Assembly (NCBI GenBank): GCA_963965975.1
Contig: OZ014412.1
Span: 7,126,208-7,190,207, forward strand
Length of the DNA: 64,000 bases
Reading direction: 5' to 3'
Source of the DNA: Xestospongia bergquistia
Lineage: Eukaryota; Porifera; Demospongiae; Haplosclerida; Petrosiidae
The first letter of the stretch is position 1. Every line of letters begins with the position of its first letter. The translations under genes and the position numbers were made by a program. Below the pieces are notes generated by a model. That model made no database searches. It was not told where the DNA came from and was given only the letters and a program-made list of their open reading frames with translations. Positions 36,601 to 48,088 of the stretch are shown one piece after another.

Positions 36601-37517
36601 CTTCTTGGTACAATCGTGACTGCAGCTCCAGTGTCAATTTCCATTGGCACCTTTGTCTTATTTATTTTTACGTTGATAATTGCTTTTTGTTGTGAACTCT
36701 TTTCTTGTAGTCCATTTAACACACTCTCGCCGTCACTGTCTTCAGAGTCTTCTCGTATCTGCTTTATTTTTGATCTTGGGCGTTCTCGTTTCATCTTATT
36801 TCTACATGCGTCAGCAATGTGCCCTTCTTTTCCACAGTGAAAACATTTGACTGTCTTAAATTTGCATTCTGCTGGGCGATGTCCACCTTTTTTACAACGG
36901 TAGCATCGTTCTACTGGTTTGGCTTGTTCCGTTCTCGGGGCTCTGCTTATTTTCTTTCCTCCAATTCGGTGCACTTCTCCCTTGTTATTGTGCATCGTTG
37001 AAGTGTCCTTTTCGGCTGCTTCCATAGCAGTTGCGATTTCACAGGCCTTAGCTAACGTCAGATCTTTTTCTTGCAGCAATTTCATCTTGATTCCTTCGTT
37101 TGCTAGCCCGCATACAAACTTGTCTCTGAGAGCTTCTTCAAAAAATGCGCCATAGTTGCAATCTTTGGCTAAACGACGTAGTGCTGCCATATAACTAATA
37201 ACTGACTCCCCTGCTTTCTGTTGTCTTTGATGCAGTCGATACCTCTCTGCTATTACGGTTGGTTTTGGTTCTAAATGTTCTGTTAATTTGGTTACTATTT
37301 CTTCAAAAGATTTCGTGTTCGGCTTGTCAGGTGTGTACAAATCTTTCAGTAGATCGTACGTTTGACTACCTATAGTGCTGAGCAGAATAGCCACTTTCTT
37401 TCTCTCTTCTGTGACACCATTAGCTAGTAAATATTCCTCCATCCTTTCAGCATAGGATGACCATTGTGTCGTCCCTTGATCGAAAGGTCCTAGAGCACCA
37501 ACAAGCCTCGTCGCCAT
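33630..37517 (-). CDS. Gag-Pol polyprotein of Ty3/Gypsy element
   Basis: 1295 residues without stop or frameshift. The Gag-like region covers about 1-200. Two CCHC zinc knuckles follow at 205-218 and 225-238. An aspartic protease with DTGA is at 295-298. The reverse transcriptase has LPYGVASSPA at about 550 and the catalytic YLDD at 578-581. RNase H shows LDCDASS at about 724-730 and TDHKPL at about 793. Integrase has an HHCC-type zinc finger (His near 945, Cys 978 and 981) and D1009, D1063 and E1099 in the DDE core, followed by a GPY/F-like module (KKTGPVSYHV) near the C terminus. All catalytic residues are present, so the element looks coding-competent. Gag and Pol are in the same frame, so no frameshift signal is needed. 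The start codon lies within the primer-binding site. Confidence 0.95.
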   Translation of the reverse strand: MATRLVGALGPFDQGTTQWSSYAERMEEYLLANGVTEERKKVAILLSTIGSQTYDLLKDLYTPDKPNTKSFEEIVTKLTEHLEPKPTVIAERYRLHQRQQKAGESVISYMAALRRLAKDCNYGAFFEEALRDKFVCGLANEGIKMKLLQEKDLTLAKACEIATAMEAAEKDTSTMHNNKGEVHRIGGKKISRAPRTEQAKPVERCYRCKKGGHRPAECKFKTVKCFHCGKEGHIADACRNKMKRERPRSKIKQIREDSEDSDGESVLNGLQEKSSQQKAIINVKINKTKVPMEIDTGAAVTIVPRSICSVKLEPSTRKLRSATGQLMKLAGQTTVKAQIGKSTKLLTLYVAKEKCPLLFGRDWIQAFFGENWMSRLTNQVVHSVEEEVSTKLDKVLQKYTNTVFRTGLGKLKSITAHLRVKPNTQEKFYKPRAVPFAVKPKLEKALDAMVEEGNLEKVDFSKWGTPIVPVIKPDGTVRVCGDYKVTLNPCLEVQQYPLPRVEECFQAMNGGNKFTKIDLAQAYNQIMLDDESKSLTTINTHKGLYQWTRLPYGVASSPAIFQGIMDKILQGLHQVVWYLDDILITGETEEQHLANVEEVLGRLEKYGLRARRSKCQFFQDSVQYLGHVIDKEGIHPVEKKVEAILSAKPPKNIEQLQSFMGMVNYYGKFIPNLSTVAAPLNELRKKEVKWKWTKREEKVFEQLKQQLASAKVLVHYDPKLPLKLDCDASSVGIGAVLSHVMKDGTERPIAYASRSLSKAERNYSQIEREALSIVWGISKFHTYLYLNKFTLVTDHKPLTVLFNPDKAIPVLASGRIQRWALFLMDYRYHIQFRSTTKHGNADTLSRFPLEDITQKATDIVASVQQQQFEEIQVSTKQIAESIRKNPVLAKILSCVKTGWPEEISAEQRPYYQHREELTIEENCLLKGMQVVIPPDLREKVLNLLHETHPGIVRMKALARSYVWWPSINKDLEDVAHECEDCQQNHKEDQRTPLHPLEQPNKPWQRVHLDFAGPFLGQMWLIVVDAFSKWPEVIPMSTTTAKHTIQELRLIFARFGLPEIIVTDNGPQFVSKELEEFTSQNGIRHSKVAPYHPRSNGLAERFVQTFKMAMKKMSKEGGDINQKLTNFLLNYRKTPQPTVKEAPAMLLMKRIPRSRLDLLVPNLNKKITERQEKQKKYFDKKAREKSFQEQEEVWVRDYRGTTKWVPGIIVKKTGPVSYHVKVREMVWRRHAEQLRPRNKGSYPAPVSSDPTEIELIPAEPEYTEPPTNIMRRPTRISRPPQRLIYYKPGDSVMYQN
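37506..37516 (-). promoter_or_regulatory. Primer-binding site, probably tRNA-Ser
   Basis: TGGCGACGAGG, two bases inside the 5' LTR. It is complementary to the 3' end CCTCGTCG-CCA of animal tRNA-Ser(GCT) as I remember it. It overlaps the ATG of the Gag-Pol frame, so its bases also encode the first codons. Confidence 0.7.
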
Positions 37518-37518
37518 T

Positions 37519-37694
37519 TGTTATGTCCTTTAAGTTATAACGAATATTTTTTATTAAGATACTCAGATGATAACAATACTCAACAATACTACAAAAATCA
37601 GAAAAGTCAAGACTATTTATACAGTACTGTAATTAGATTCATATTTACAAAATAATCAATAAGGTGATAATAGTCCAATTAGTTGAACATAACA
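37519..37694 (-). repeat. Ty3/Gypsy 5' LTR
   Basis: 176 bp, indistinguishable by eye from 33442-33617. Followed by the second ATTGG at 37695-37699. Confidence 0.95.
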
Positions 37695-37699
37695 ATTGG

Positions 37700-39420
37700 C
37701 TGGTATGTATCATAACAGAACGTATCTATATACTAGTATGCAATTTACTTAGTGCATTGTTTTGTATGTAATACATTTTTAAATAAAATAAAGTAAATGA
37801 TATTGTATTTAGAATTTAGATATCAAATGCTTTTTATAGCATTTGATATCTAAATTATTAGAAAACCATTACAAGTTCAGACGATGTTAGTGGAGGATTT
37901 CTACTCAATTCATTAAATGAAATTAATGTTATTTTTGTCTAAATATCTATGTTTAGATAACAATTATTTTCTTGACTTCATTAAATGAAATTAATGTTAT
38001 TTTTGTCTTAATATCTATGTTTAGATAACAATTATTTTCTTGACTTTATATGTCCCATAAACAAAACTATTTCTATATAGCTATGTCTCTAAATAGTGTT
38101 GTTCATTAAAGAACTGACATACAGAAGACTCTGTTATGATTTCAAAAATACAGCATAACAAATAAACAAAAAAGAAAAGTTGCAAATACCAAAAATATGC
38201 AAATACATTATTTGTCATGAGTACAAAATAGTATTGTTTTAGTTTAGCTTTATATAATTTTAGTTAGTTATAGTTAGTGTTTTTACCAATGGAATAATTT
38301 TAGTTAGTTATAGTTAGTTTCTCTGCCAATGGAATAATTTTAGTTAATTATAGTTAGTTTTTCTACCAATAGAACAATTTTAGTTAGATATAGTTAGTTC
38401 TCTGCCAGCTGCGGAATAATATAATTTTACTTGTTTCTCTGCGTTAGGAATAATTTTAGTTAGTTATAATTGAGAAAGTTAGTTAAATTTAATGCATTAT
38501 TAGACTTAAGATATTGCTCGTTTTTCTTAAAAGTATTTCACTCTTTAAGTTTGTATCTGCCAATCGGTTTGTTCTATCACTTGATGCATATCCAGCTTTG
38601 GAAGGAGATTCTTGTTCCATTAGTAGATCACGAAATTACTGGTTTTCCACTAGAATTGTTGCAACATTTGCACTACAAATCAATGTAGCTAACTTCTCAG
38701 TTATTTTCTAAATTATTTGATGTAAGAAGATTTATGCAGCATCAAAGCAAGGCTTAGTTTCCTGGCGTCGTTTTACCATTACAAGTAGCTTTATTATCCT
38801 TAGATTCTTTCTCCAATAACTTCCTATAAATATCAGCAAGATATTTGCTCATGCAGGTACTGTTTTAAATATTAGTTGGATTTTTTCCTTTTATTTTATT
38901 CTCACATTCAAAACCTTTTTTGACATCTTAATCTTGCAAACATTATTGTTTGGTGCTTCATCATCATCAAAAGTATTCCCAAACTGGACTTGCTTTTGGT
39001 CTTCCAGTTGACACAGCAGACATAACAGAAGTTTCAACTTCCTGTCTTTTTACTGCCTATGCCCTTCATGTCTTTTTACTGCCTATATACATTGGTGTAA
39101 ATGGTAGCATCTTCTGGACCCATAGAAGCCATGTCTGTTCAGACCCTAATGTATGTACCTTGTTGTTGTTTTATAGATAATAATGACAGCATAAACCACA
39201 ACCAATTGTAGACAGTATGTGTATATACATTAAGCTTTCTAATGTGGTATGTCCATTTTTGGCTTCCAGGTATCACATAATAACTTTATTCAAGTGATGT
39301 GATTTAAATGTTACAGTTTAATTTTGTAATCACTAGATTTAGCTATATATATATTAGATATTTATGATTTAAATTTCTCCTTTAGTCAATATCAGTACAG
39401 GTATCTGTTGTTTTAGTTTG
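37700..39420. repeat. AT-rich unit spacer, copy 2
   Basis: Near-identical to 22540-24170 and 44689-46400. Here and in the A4 copy a 68-bp segment (cattaaatgaaattaatgtt onward) is doubled at about 37912-38045 and 44900-45035, while the A2 copy has it once. That groups the A3 and A4 units as the younger pair. Confidence 0.85.
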
Positions 39421-39748
39421 GAACTAACTATAATAGTTAGTTATAGTTAGTTTTTGCCATTATAGTTAGTTTTTGCCATTTGCCGTTTCTTTTTTGTTGT
39501 TCTATAAAATAAATAATGACAAAAATTAATATAATTAGTACTGTTGTTATAGTTAGCTTAAGCAGGACTAGTTTTATTCTTGACCTTTAAAAATATAGTT
39601 TAATTTTAGATAGCAGTTCACTGACGCTGGTGATCAAGGCGCATAACTAGTGTTAATGATATTCATAGGCAACAAACAGCGCACCCCACAAGAGCATGAA
39701 CACAAAATCTGCAGTACATATAAAAGGAAATGAAACCACCTTGGATAG

Positions 39749-40094
39749 GTTGTGTTGTGGGCCAGCGTTCTGCAATGCATCAGACCTCTGAGATGGTTAC
39801 CAGCATACTCTACGGAGTATCCGAAAGGCCGACTAGGATAGGGCTGGTAGTCTCCCTTTAAACGAGAAGAGGCTGGTGTATTTGTGGTTCCCGGTTCCTG
39901 AATGCGACATTCCCTAAGAGCTGGAATCCCGTACGGCTGGTTTTAAGTTAGGGCGATGCTCCAGCCAGGATTACCTCGCGAAGACGAGGGTTACCAAGCC
40001 AGGTGGCGGTCCCAGCTAGCAATAGCAGGGAATCCTGGAGCCTAAGTGGAAGCCTGAGTGGGTGAGCGAGTAGGAATCGTTTGGGCAACACAAC
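39749..40094 (+). ncRNA. Candidate structured RNA, 346-nt element, copy 4
   Basis: Same length and hairpins as copies 1 and 2. TATA box and T-run conserved. The spacer 3' of this copy breaks off at about 40233 and lacks the Tyr-rich frame. Confidence 0.5.
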
Positions 40095-40233
40095 ATGTTT
40101 TTTTTTATTTTTAATAAATCTTAACTTTATTTAAACTACAAGAAATGTCAGTCAATTCAAAGTAAAGTTAATGTTAAGTTTTAGTTGTTAAAAGTCAAAA
40201 TTAAAGGATATATTGGAAGTTCCTTTAATTTCA

Positions 40234-41986
40234 GTCCATTTTTGGTTTCCAGGTATCACATAATAACTTTATTCAAGTGATGTGATTTAAATGTTACAGT
40301 TTAATTTTGTAATCACTAGATTTAGCTATATATATATTAGATATTTATGATTTAAATTTCTCCTTTAGTCAATATCAGACTGTAGCTAACATTGACAGTC
40401 TAATGTAAGGATATAACCTACCTGCTTTACCTTGTGAAACTGGAGAGAGAGAGAGAGATTGTTGAGTGAATGATAGTAACTTGTTTCTATTTTTTCATTT
40501 ATAAAATCATATTGTTGTAGAGAAATGTCCTAAGAAAGTGTCTATATATAATATGTTTGAAGTACATGTGATTTTTTATAATATTTGGTAGACCTGAGAT
40601 GACAAAATTGACAGCATCATGATACTAATAAGATAAAGAAAGATCTGGTGAGTTCAATATGAATAATACTAGCTTGTGGAGAAACAGAGGAACAGATGTA
40701 TACTTAAATAACTTCTCATTATCTAGTTGTCATTAAAATCTATGCCATGCATCCTTATGATGATAGCTGGGTTGTCATAGCAACACTATATTTTAGTAAG
40801 AAAATTACTAATTTTCATGAGGGCACAGCTTAATTGTTACACGTAATTAAATAACAATTTTCTGCTTCAAGGTCACCTGGCTTACTTATCTGACTCCACT
40901 GGAAAGTAAGTCTGACCAGATATGGGAGTTATGTTATATTCCATTGACTTATTTCTCAATCTACCCATTTCTACATCTGGAAGTTCATTTGTCAATCCAT
41001 TTATCAAACCATCTGTCTCCCATATGTATCTGTCCATTCAAATTTTTATCAATTCATTACTTTTCTTTCCCCTGTATTTTTTATGTGAGTTGGTTGATCA
41101 CATGATAATCATATGATTGATTATGTCATTTACATGTTGGCAAATGCATTTAGGTTGATCCTTGCATGTTTATTAGTACATGAAAACATCTGGTTATATC
41201 ACTAGAATAAGTAGCTCGAGTCATTGAAAGTACTGGATGTGCATGTATGGAAACATACTGACACATCTACCTGTATCTGTCAGCAACTTGTGGCTGGATG
41301 CTTTCTGGACTAATCACCAGAAATCATGTTTGATACTATGTAGTCATGTCTGTATGTATATATGTATATCGATATAAGTATCTAGTTAGTACTATTTTAT
41401 TACTACAGGTAACTGAAAGCTAGTATACAAAACTTGGAATTAAATTTCTTATATTTCTCTCTGATGCCTTTGTGAATCTAATAGTAGTTTCACATTATTG
41501 GTATGGCAAAGAAAGCATATAATCCTATGTGAAACTATATATTTAGGTTCTAATGTTTAGGATCTGTTGTATATTAAAGAAGCAAGTGTAGTATCATAAG
41601 ATGTGGATTCAGATATATAGAGTAGATGATACTTGTATATATACTAACTCTGGTTCATTCCTATACTTTTAAACCATTTGAGGTCACAGCTGCTCTAAAG
41701 CCTCTGAAAATGATGAAAAGATGCTACTGATGTTAAAGAGATTGACTAAATTGTTGTATATATAATTATAATCTATTTGTATTCCAGTTCTGATATCACC
41801 TATTGTACTTGAAATCACTGTACTTTTCTTGAAATGCTGTAATTAAACTCGTTAAAATTGATATACTTGACTATAAATTAATATTAAACTATCACCCTAT
41901 AACACACTTACAAGAACAATTTGTCATTCATGCTTACTATATATATATATTATAATTATATATATATATATATATATATAATTAAA
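40234..41986. repeat. Array spacer and class A 3' flank, copy 4
   Basis: Starts at a junction within the 346-nt element's downstream flank, repeats blocks of 39260-39400 and 780-1300, then matches 29561-30739. No gene is seen. Confidence 0.75.
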
Positions 41987-44629
41987 CTAAATTACTTGAT
42001 CATAACTCCTGCGTTTTCTGTGATTGGCAACCTTTCTCTTGCACTTGCAGTACCAAAGTGGCACAAAGACAAAACAATTTAAACACACAAGCAGCAAGAA
42101 TAAAAATGGGAAAATATATAAGCCCCTCCTTTGACAATGGTTTCTCACTACAATGTGGTTAACTCCATCCTCTTTTTGACATGCCTCATCAATTGAGACA
42201 ACTGCCATTATACAAACTTGACCATCTTCTGATAATAAATTCTTGTGGAGTTTCAAATCATTACCATCTTGTCTACTTTGTAGTTGTACCGAATGAATTT
42301 GTGCATTTTGAGTTGACACAAAGTTATATTTGACAAGATCTATTGCTATATCTGCTAATAAAGTACAATTGTCATCATTGTTACTACAACGAATAAAATA
42401 GTATGATGACTTTGTGATAGTAAAATTGATAGAAGAGGAACAGTTATAAATTTTGATACACCAAATATTGGATGGAGTGTCAGAACATGCTAAAGAGTCA
42501 AAGTCACCATCAGACCTTTTTACTGCTTCAGTAAGTGACATGAACAGCCAGACATGATATGGAGTATGGAATTTACACATTGTGTTAGAGCCTTTTAAGG
42601 AAAAAGACAGTTTGGTGCCTTTTGCAAAATATAGATAGTTATACAAATTTTTGTTTGTACTGTTTTTTAATTCAGTGAATTCTATATCACTACATTTAAC
42701 AGAGATGACTTCAGCTGAACAACTTCCATACTTCAGTAGTTCTAGACTAATACTATCTAACCAGTAGCCACCAACAGGTAATTCATATAGTATGACATCA
42801 GTGGGAATAATGGGTTGAGAAGGGAAAGTTGGGATTGATGGTAGTAATAAGAGACATACCATTGTTGTTATGAATGCAGTCAAACTGGTTACTATGAAAA
42901 TGCCATTACATATGATCCATTTGTTTCCTATAGTGTAATATAATAGGACAATCTTTACTATGCAAACTCATCCAATTGTCATTATACTTTGAAATTAGTA
43001 TTGACTTTTAGTTAGGATTTACAATCCCTTCGAGATAACATTAAAAACTATTTTGTCTATATAAATATAATTACAACATGATGTTGTAGCCAGAATGAAA
43101 GTGGTTGCTAATATACATACCTTTTTTAAAATAGAAATGCTTATTTCCTCTTTTATTTGCTCCTTCAGCTCTAAGTAAAGATTTAATTATCTTTCTTGTA
43201 TTTCTGTCACTTCTCTTTGATATTCGTCTTTCCCACTCTTCATAAGTAAACAAAGCAATTTGAGCACCTGTTGTAGCATGAGATTCTCTTGCCAGAGCCT
43301 GAACATCATCTTCATTGATACCAAGCGAATGTCTGAATACCTCTGCTTGATGGCAAGTAAAGTTTCGAATGTGTCTTACTACATGTTGCTTCAATACAAT
43401 TTGCATCCAGTCTAGTGAAAATTACAAAGTGAACTATTCATATTCAAAAATGGATGCATGTTTTTCACTACAGTAATCTAGTGTACATCTGGTGTTATAA
43501 TCCATGCATGATAAGGAGTAGCTTTGATAATGTGCTTTCCTTCAAAATGATACATTAGTCAGTTTATAGTGCATGTAGTACTAGACAAGTACTCAATTGA
43601 TAGTTTATAGTATTTATGTCTATAATTTGTTATGACACAAAACTATAATCTATGTCTCCCAAAACTAAATGCTATGATTCATGTGTGATAAGGAGTAGCT
43701 TTGATAATGTGCTTTCTTTCAAAACGATACATTAGTCAGTTTATAGTGCATGTAGTACTAGTACTCAATTAACAGTTTATAGCATGTATGTCTATACTTT
43801 GTTAAAACTGTAATCTATGTCTCCCAAACTAAAATGTTAACAACACTCAGCACAAAATATAGTGAATTTTGAGCAGTGTCCAATTCAACCTTACGTAGAA
43901 ATTTTTGTGATTGTTGCTGCAACTACATGCAAATTTAATATTTGGACATGCTATTAATAGTAGGCTTAAGATACTATTCATACCTATTTCATTACACTGA
44001 TTGAGGGAGTGCAAACGACGTTTTACATTATTCAGGTGACAGTCTGTTAGTACTGCATCTAGCCTTTCATAAGCACTCTGAAGAGGTAATGGATCTTGCT
44101 TCTTCCATTGATGAATAGTCAGCATTGCACATGTAGCTGGATCAGCTCTTTGTTGTAATTTCAAGGATTCCCTTTCATCTCTTGGGATATTGAGAAGAGA
44201 GGCCAATTGCATCACTTGACCAATACTGACACCACTACTTTTAAAAGCATTGTAAACATGTCGATCAGTAAGAGGAGGGTAATTTTCTGTATAAAATAAA
44301 CAAATTGGATGGAAGTATCTAATGCATATGGAACAACATAGCTTACTAGTGCTGGATTGTAAGGAATTATCGAGAGATTCACTTTCAGCAAAGTCCTCTG
44401 TATATTCAATAATTGAGTGTTAATTACATTTCATTTAAATACTTACATGATGATAAATTGTCCTTTTCAGCATTTAAAGCTCTCTCAATTTCCAAAATAG
44501 CTTTCTCGATTTCAGGATTTTCATTAGTGAATTCTAATAATGTAACAAGACTTTTTGACAGAAAATCACTAAGAGATGCTTACCTGTGTATGTTTGTTGA
44601 GATATATCTTCTTGATGTAAAGAAGCCAT
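41987..44629 (-). CDS. Tandem-Death-domain two-pass membrane protein, class A (A4)
   Basis: Intact six-exon gene: 44584-44629, 44447-44533, 44347-44397, 43984-44286, 43121-43411 and 41987-42927, 572 residues, phase-1 introns throughout. Introns, coding sequence and 3' flank match A3 almost perfectly. It retains Arg in FIRCSNN. The upstream sequence gacattggctggtatg is the unoccupied version of the site hit by the Ty3/Gypsy element at A3. Domain content is as for A1. Confidence 0.85.
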
Positions 44630-44688
44630 ATACATCCAGGATTGAAATTCGTTGCTTTACTTCGTATACTTCCCGGAAATGACATTGG

Positions 44689-46400
44689 CTGGTATGTATC
44701 ATAACAGAACGTATCTATATACTAGTATGCAATTTACTTAGTGCATTGTTTTGTATGTAATACATTTTTAAATAAAATAAAGTAAATGATATTGTATTTA
44801 GAATTTAGATATCAAATGCTTTTTATAGCATTTGATATCTAAATTATTAGAAAACCATTACAAGTTCAGACGATGTTAGTGGAGGATTTCTACTCAATTC
44901 ATTAAATGAAATTAATGTTATTTTTGTCTAAATATCTATGTTTAGATAACAATTATTTTCTTGACTTCATTAAATGAAATTAATGTTATTTTTGTCTAAA
45001 TATCTATGTTTAGATAACAATTATTTTCTTGACTTTATATGTCCCATAAACAAAACTATTTCTATATAGCTATGTCTCTAAATAGTGTTGTTCATTAAAG
45101 AACTGACATACAGAAGACTCTGTTATGATTTCAAAAATACAGCATAACAAATAAACAAAAAAGAAAAGTTGCAAATACCAAAAATATGCAAATACATTAT
45201 TTGTCATGAGTACAAAATAGTATTGTTTTAGTTTAGCTTTATATAATTTTAGTTAGTTATAGTTAGTGTTTTTACCAATGGAATAATTTTAGTTAGTTAT
45301 AGTTAGTTTCTCTGCCAATGGAATAATTTTAGTTAATTATAGTTAGTTTTTCTACCAATAGAACAATTTTAGTTAGATATAGTTAGTTCTCTGCCAGCTG
45401 CGGAATAATATAATTTTACTTGTTTCTCTGCGTTAGGAATAATTTTAGTTAGTTATAATTGAGAAAGTTAGTTAAATTTAATGCATTATTAGACTTAAGA
45501 TATTGCTCGTTTTTCTTAAAAGTATTTCACTCTTTAAGTTTGTATCTGCCAATCGGTTTGTTCTATCACTTGATGCATATCCAGCTTTGGAAGGAGATTC
45601 TTGTTCCATTAGTAGATCACGAAATTACTGGTTTTCCACTAGAATTGTTGCAACATTTGCACTACAAATCAATGTAGCTAACTTCTCAGTTATTTTCTAA
45701 ATTATTTGATGTAAGAAGATTTATGCAGCATCAAAGCAAGGCTTAGTTTCCTGGCGTCGTTTTACCATTACAAGTAGCTTTATTATCCTTAGATTCTTTC
45801 TCCAATAACTTCCTATAAATATCAGCAAGATATTTGCTCATGCAGGTACTGTTTTAAATATTAGTTGGATTTTTTCCTTTTATTTTATTCTCACATTCAA
45901 AACCTTTTTTGACATCTTAATCTTGCAAACATTATTGTTTGGTGCTTCATCATCATCAAAAGTATTCCCAAACTGGACTTGCTTTTGGTCTTCCAGTTGA
46001 CACAGCAGACATAACAGAAGTTTCAACTTCCTGTCTTTTTACTGCCTATGCCCTTCATGTCTTTTTACTGCCTATATACATTGGTGTAAATGGTAGCATC
46101 TTCTGGACCCATAGAAGCCATGTCTGTTCAGACCCTAATGTATGTACCTTGTTGTTGTTTTATAGATAATAATGACAGCATAAACCACAACCAATTGTAG
46201 ACAGTATGTGTATATACATTAAGCTTTCTAATGTGGTATGTCCATTTTTGGCTTCCAGGTATCACATAATAACTTTATTCAAGTGATGTGATTTAAATGT
46301 TACAGTTTAATTTTGTAATCACTAGATTTAGCTATATATATATTAGATATTTATGATTTAAATTTCTCCTTTAGTCAATATCAGTACAGGTATCTGTTGT
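44689..46400. repeat. AT-rich unit spacer, copy 3
   Basis: Near-identical to 37700-39420, including the 68-bp doubling. No gene is seen. Confidence 0.85.
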
Positions 46401-46738
46401 TTTAGTTTGGAACTAACTATAATAGTTAGTTATAGTTAGTTTTTGCCATTATAGTTAGTTTTTGCCATTTGCCGTTTCTTTTTTGTTGTTCTATAAAATA
46501 AATAATGACAAAAATTAATATAATTAGTACTGTTGTTATAGTTAGCTTAAGCAGGACTAGTTTTATTCTTGACCTTTAAAAATATAGTTTAATTTTAGAT
46601 AGCAGTTCACTGACGCTGTTAATCAAGACGCACAACTAGTGTTAATGATATTCATAGGCAACAAACAGCGCGCCCCACAAGAGCATGAACACAAAATCTG
46701 CAGTACATATAAAAGGAAATGAAAACCACCTTGGATAG

Positions 46739-47084
46739 GTTGTGTTGTGGGCCAGCGTTCTGCAATGCATCAGACCTCTGAGATGGTTACCAGCATACTC
46801 TACGGAGTATCCGAAAGGCCGACTAGGATAGGGCTGGTAGTCTCCCTTTAAACGAGAAGAGGCTGGTGTATTTGTGGTTCCCGGTTCCTGAATGCGACAT
46901 TCCCTAAGAGCTGGAATCCCGTACGGCTGGTTTTAAGTTAGGGCGATGCTCCAGCCAGGATTACCTCGCGAAGACGAGGGTTACCAAGCCAGGTGGCGGT
47001 CCCAGCTAGCAATAGCAGGGAATCCTGGAGCCTAAGTGGAAGCCTGAGTGGGTGAGCGAGTAGGAATCGTTTGGGCAACACAAC
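46739..47084 (+). ncRNA. Candidate structured RNA, 346-nt element, copy 5
   Basis: Same length, terminal stem and hairpins as the other four copies. TATA box and T-run conserved. Confidence 0.5.
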
Positions 47085-47257
47085 ATGTTTTTTTTTTATT
47101 TTTAATAAATCTTAACTTTATTTAAACTACAAGAAATGTCAGTCAATTCAAAGTAAAGTTAATGTTAAGTTTTAGTTGTTAAAAGTCAAAATTAAAGGAC
47201 ATATTGGAAGTTCCTTTAATTTCAGTTCAACATAACACTAACTATATATCATAGATA

Positions 47258-47419
47258 TTAATTTTGGTGACAACATCCGTGATGTCTTACTGACTGAAGA
47301 TCTTCTCCTTGTGCTATCATCACAACATTGTCAATATTATAGTTTTCAATGGATCCTGGATAATAAGTTGGAGGTCCCACCATTGAGTCAGTAAGGTTGC
47401 TTGGAGTAACAAAACATAC
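47258..47419 (-). other. Conserved Tyr-rich open reading frame, copy downstream of B2
   Basis: 54 codons, same peptide as 25026-25187. Lies 670 bp downstream of the stop codon of the intact class B gene. Splicing from a CTG/GTATAT donor just after the second membrane segment would be in phase 0 with this frame. Hypothetical alternative tail. Confidence 0.4.
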
Positions 47420-48088
47420 CTTTTTTAAATGTAATATTAATATGTTTATAATACTTTAGAACATTTTCAACTTTTGATGTTTTACAATATTAATTGATCA
47501 ATTTTTAGAATTACTTTGCATTTGTCTAAATTGTAATAACTGTTTATTTGCCCTTTATCCACTTGAATTGTGGCTAAGACATTAAAGCTGCTTTTCTCTA
47601 ACCAGGATATAGATTGTGTGTAAAATAGCAACATTATTCTATATTTCTGGATATCTTCCTGCAATTCATATCAACTAAATTGCAAAAGGAGCAGTCACAC
47701 TCTACACTCTCAAAACATAAATCAAAGATTGTCTTTTGCATTAACTTTGGCCTGTACTAGTGTACTCACACCTACTGCAATATCAACTGTGCCTGATTTC
47801 AAGCACACGGTATATCATAGAACTATTGCCTCATTGCATTTTGTTCTATTGTAGTCAGCATGCAACAAACCATTTCTGAGTCTGCATGAGCATTTTTCCA
47901 ACCATTTTCAACAATTATAAACAATAATATAGATTACATCAAGCATTGAATTAATAAGCAAAGAACATTCACTTGTCTTTACTCTTCTGTATATTTATAA
48001 AGTTTATGATAATATATCAACAAAAATATACCACATAGTCTTTGCACACATTATTAATGATATACAAACATTAAACAATTCACTAATA
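47420..48088. repeat. Class B downstream spacer, copy 3
   Basis: Matches 25188-25856. No independent gene is seen. Confidence 0.7.

Larger units (their letters stand above)
33442..37694 (-). mobile_element. Full-length Ty3/Gypsy LTR retrotransposon
   Basis: 4253 bp with two 176-bp LTRs, 5-bp target duplication ATTGG, a primer-binding site, a polypurine tract and one uninterrupted Gag-Pol frame. Integrase lies after RNase H, the Ty3/Gypsy order, and the zinc-knuckle plus single-ORF layout fits metazoan Mag-like or related clades. There is no envelope gene. It lies on the same strand as the receptor genes, directly upstream of A3. Confidence 0.95.

Noticed and set aside
33822-37155. Plus-strand open frames of 60-167 codons
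   Set aside because: They are antisense shadows of the Ty3/Gypsy Gag-Pol frame.
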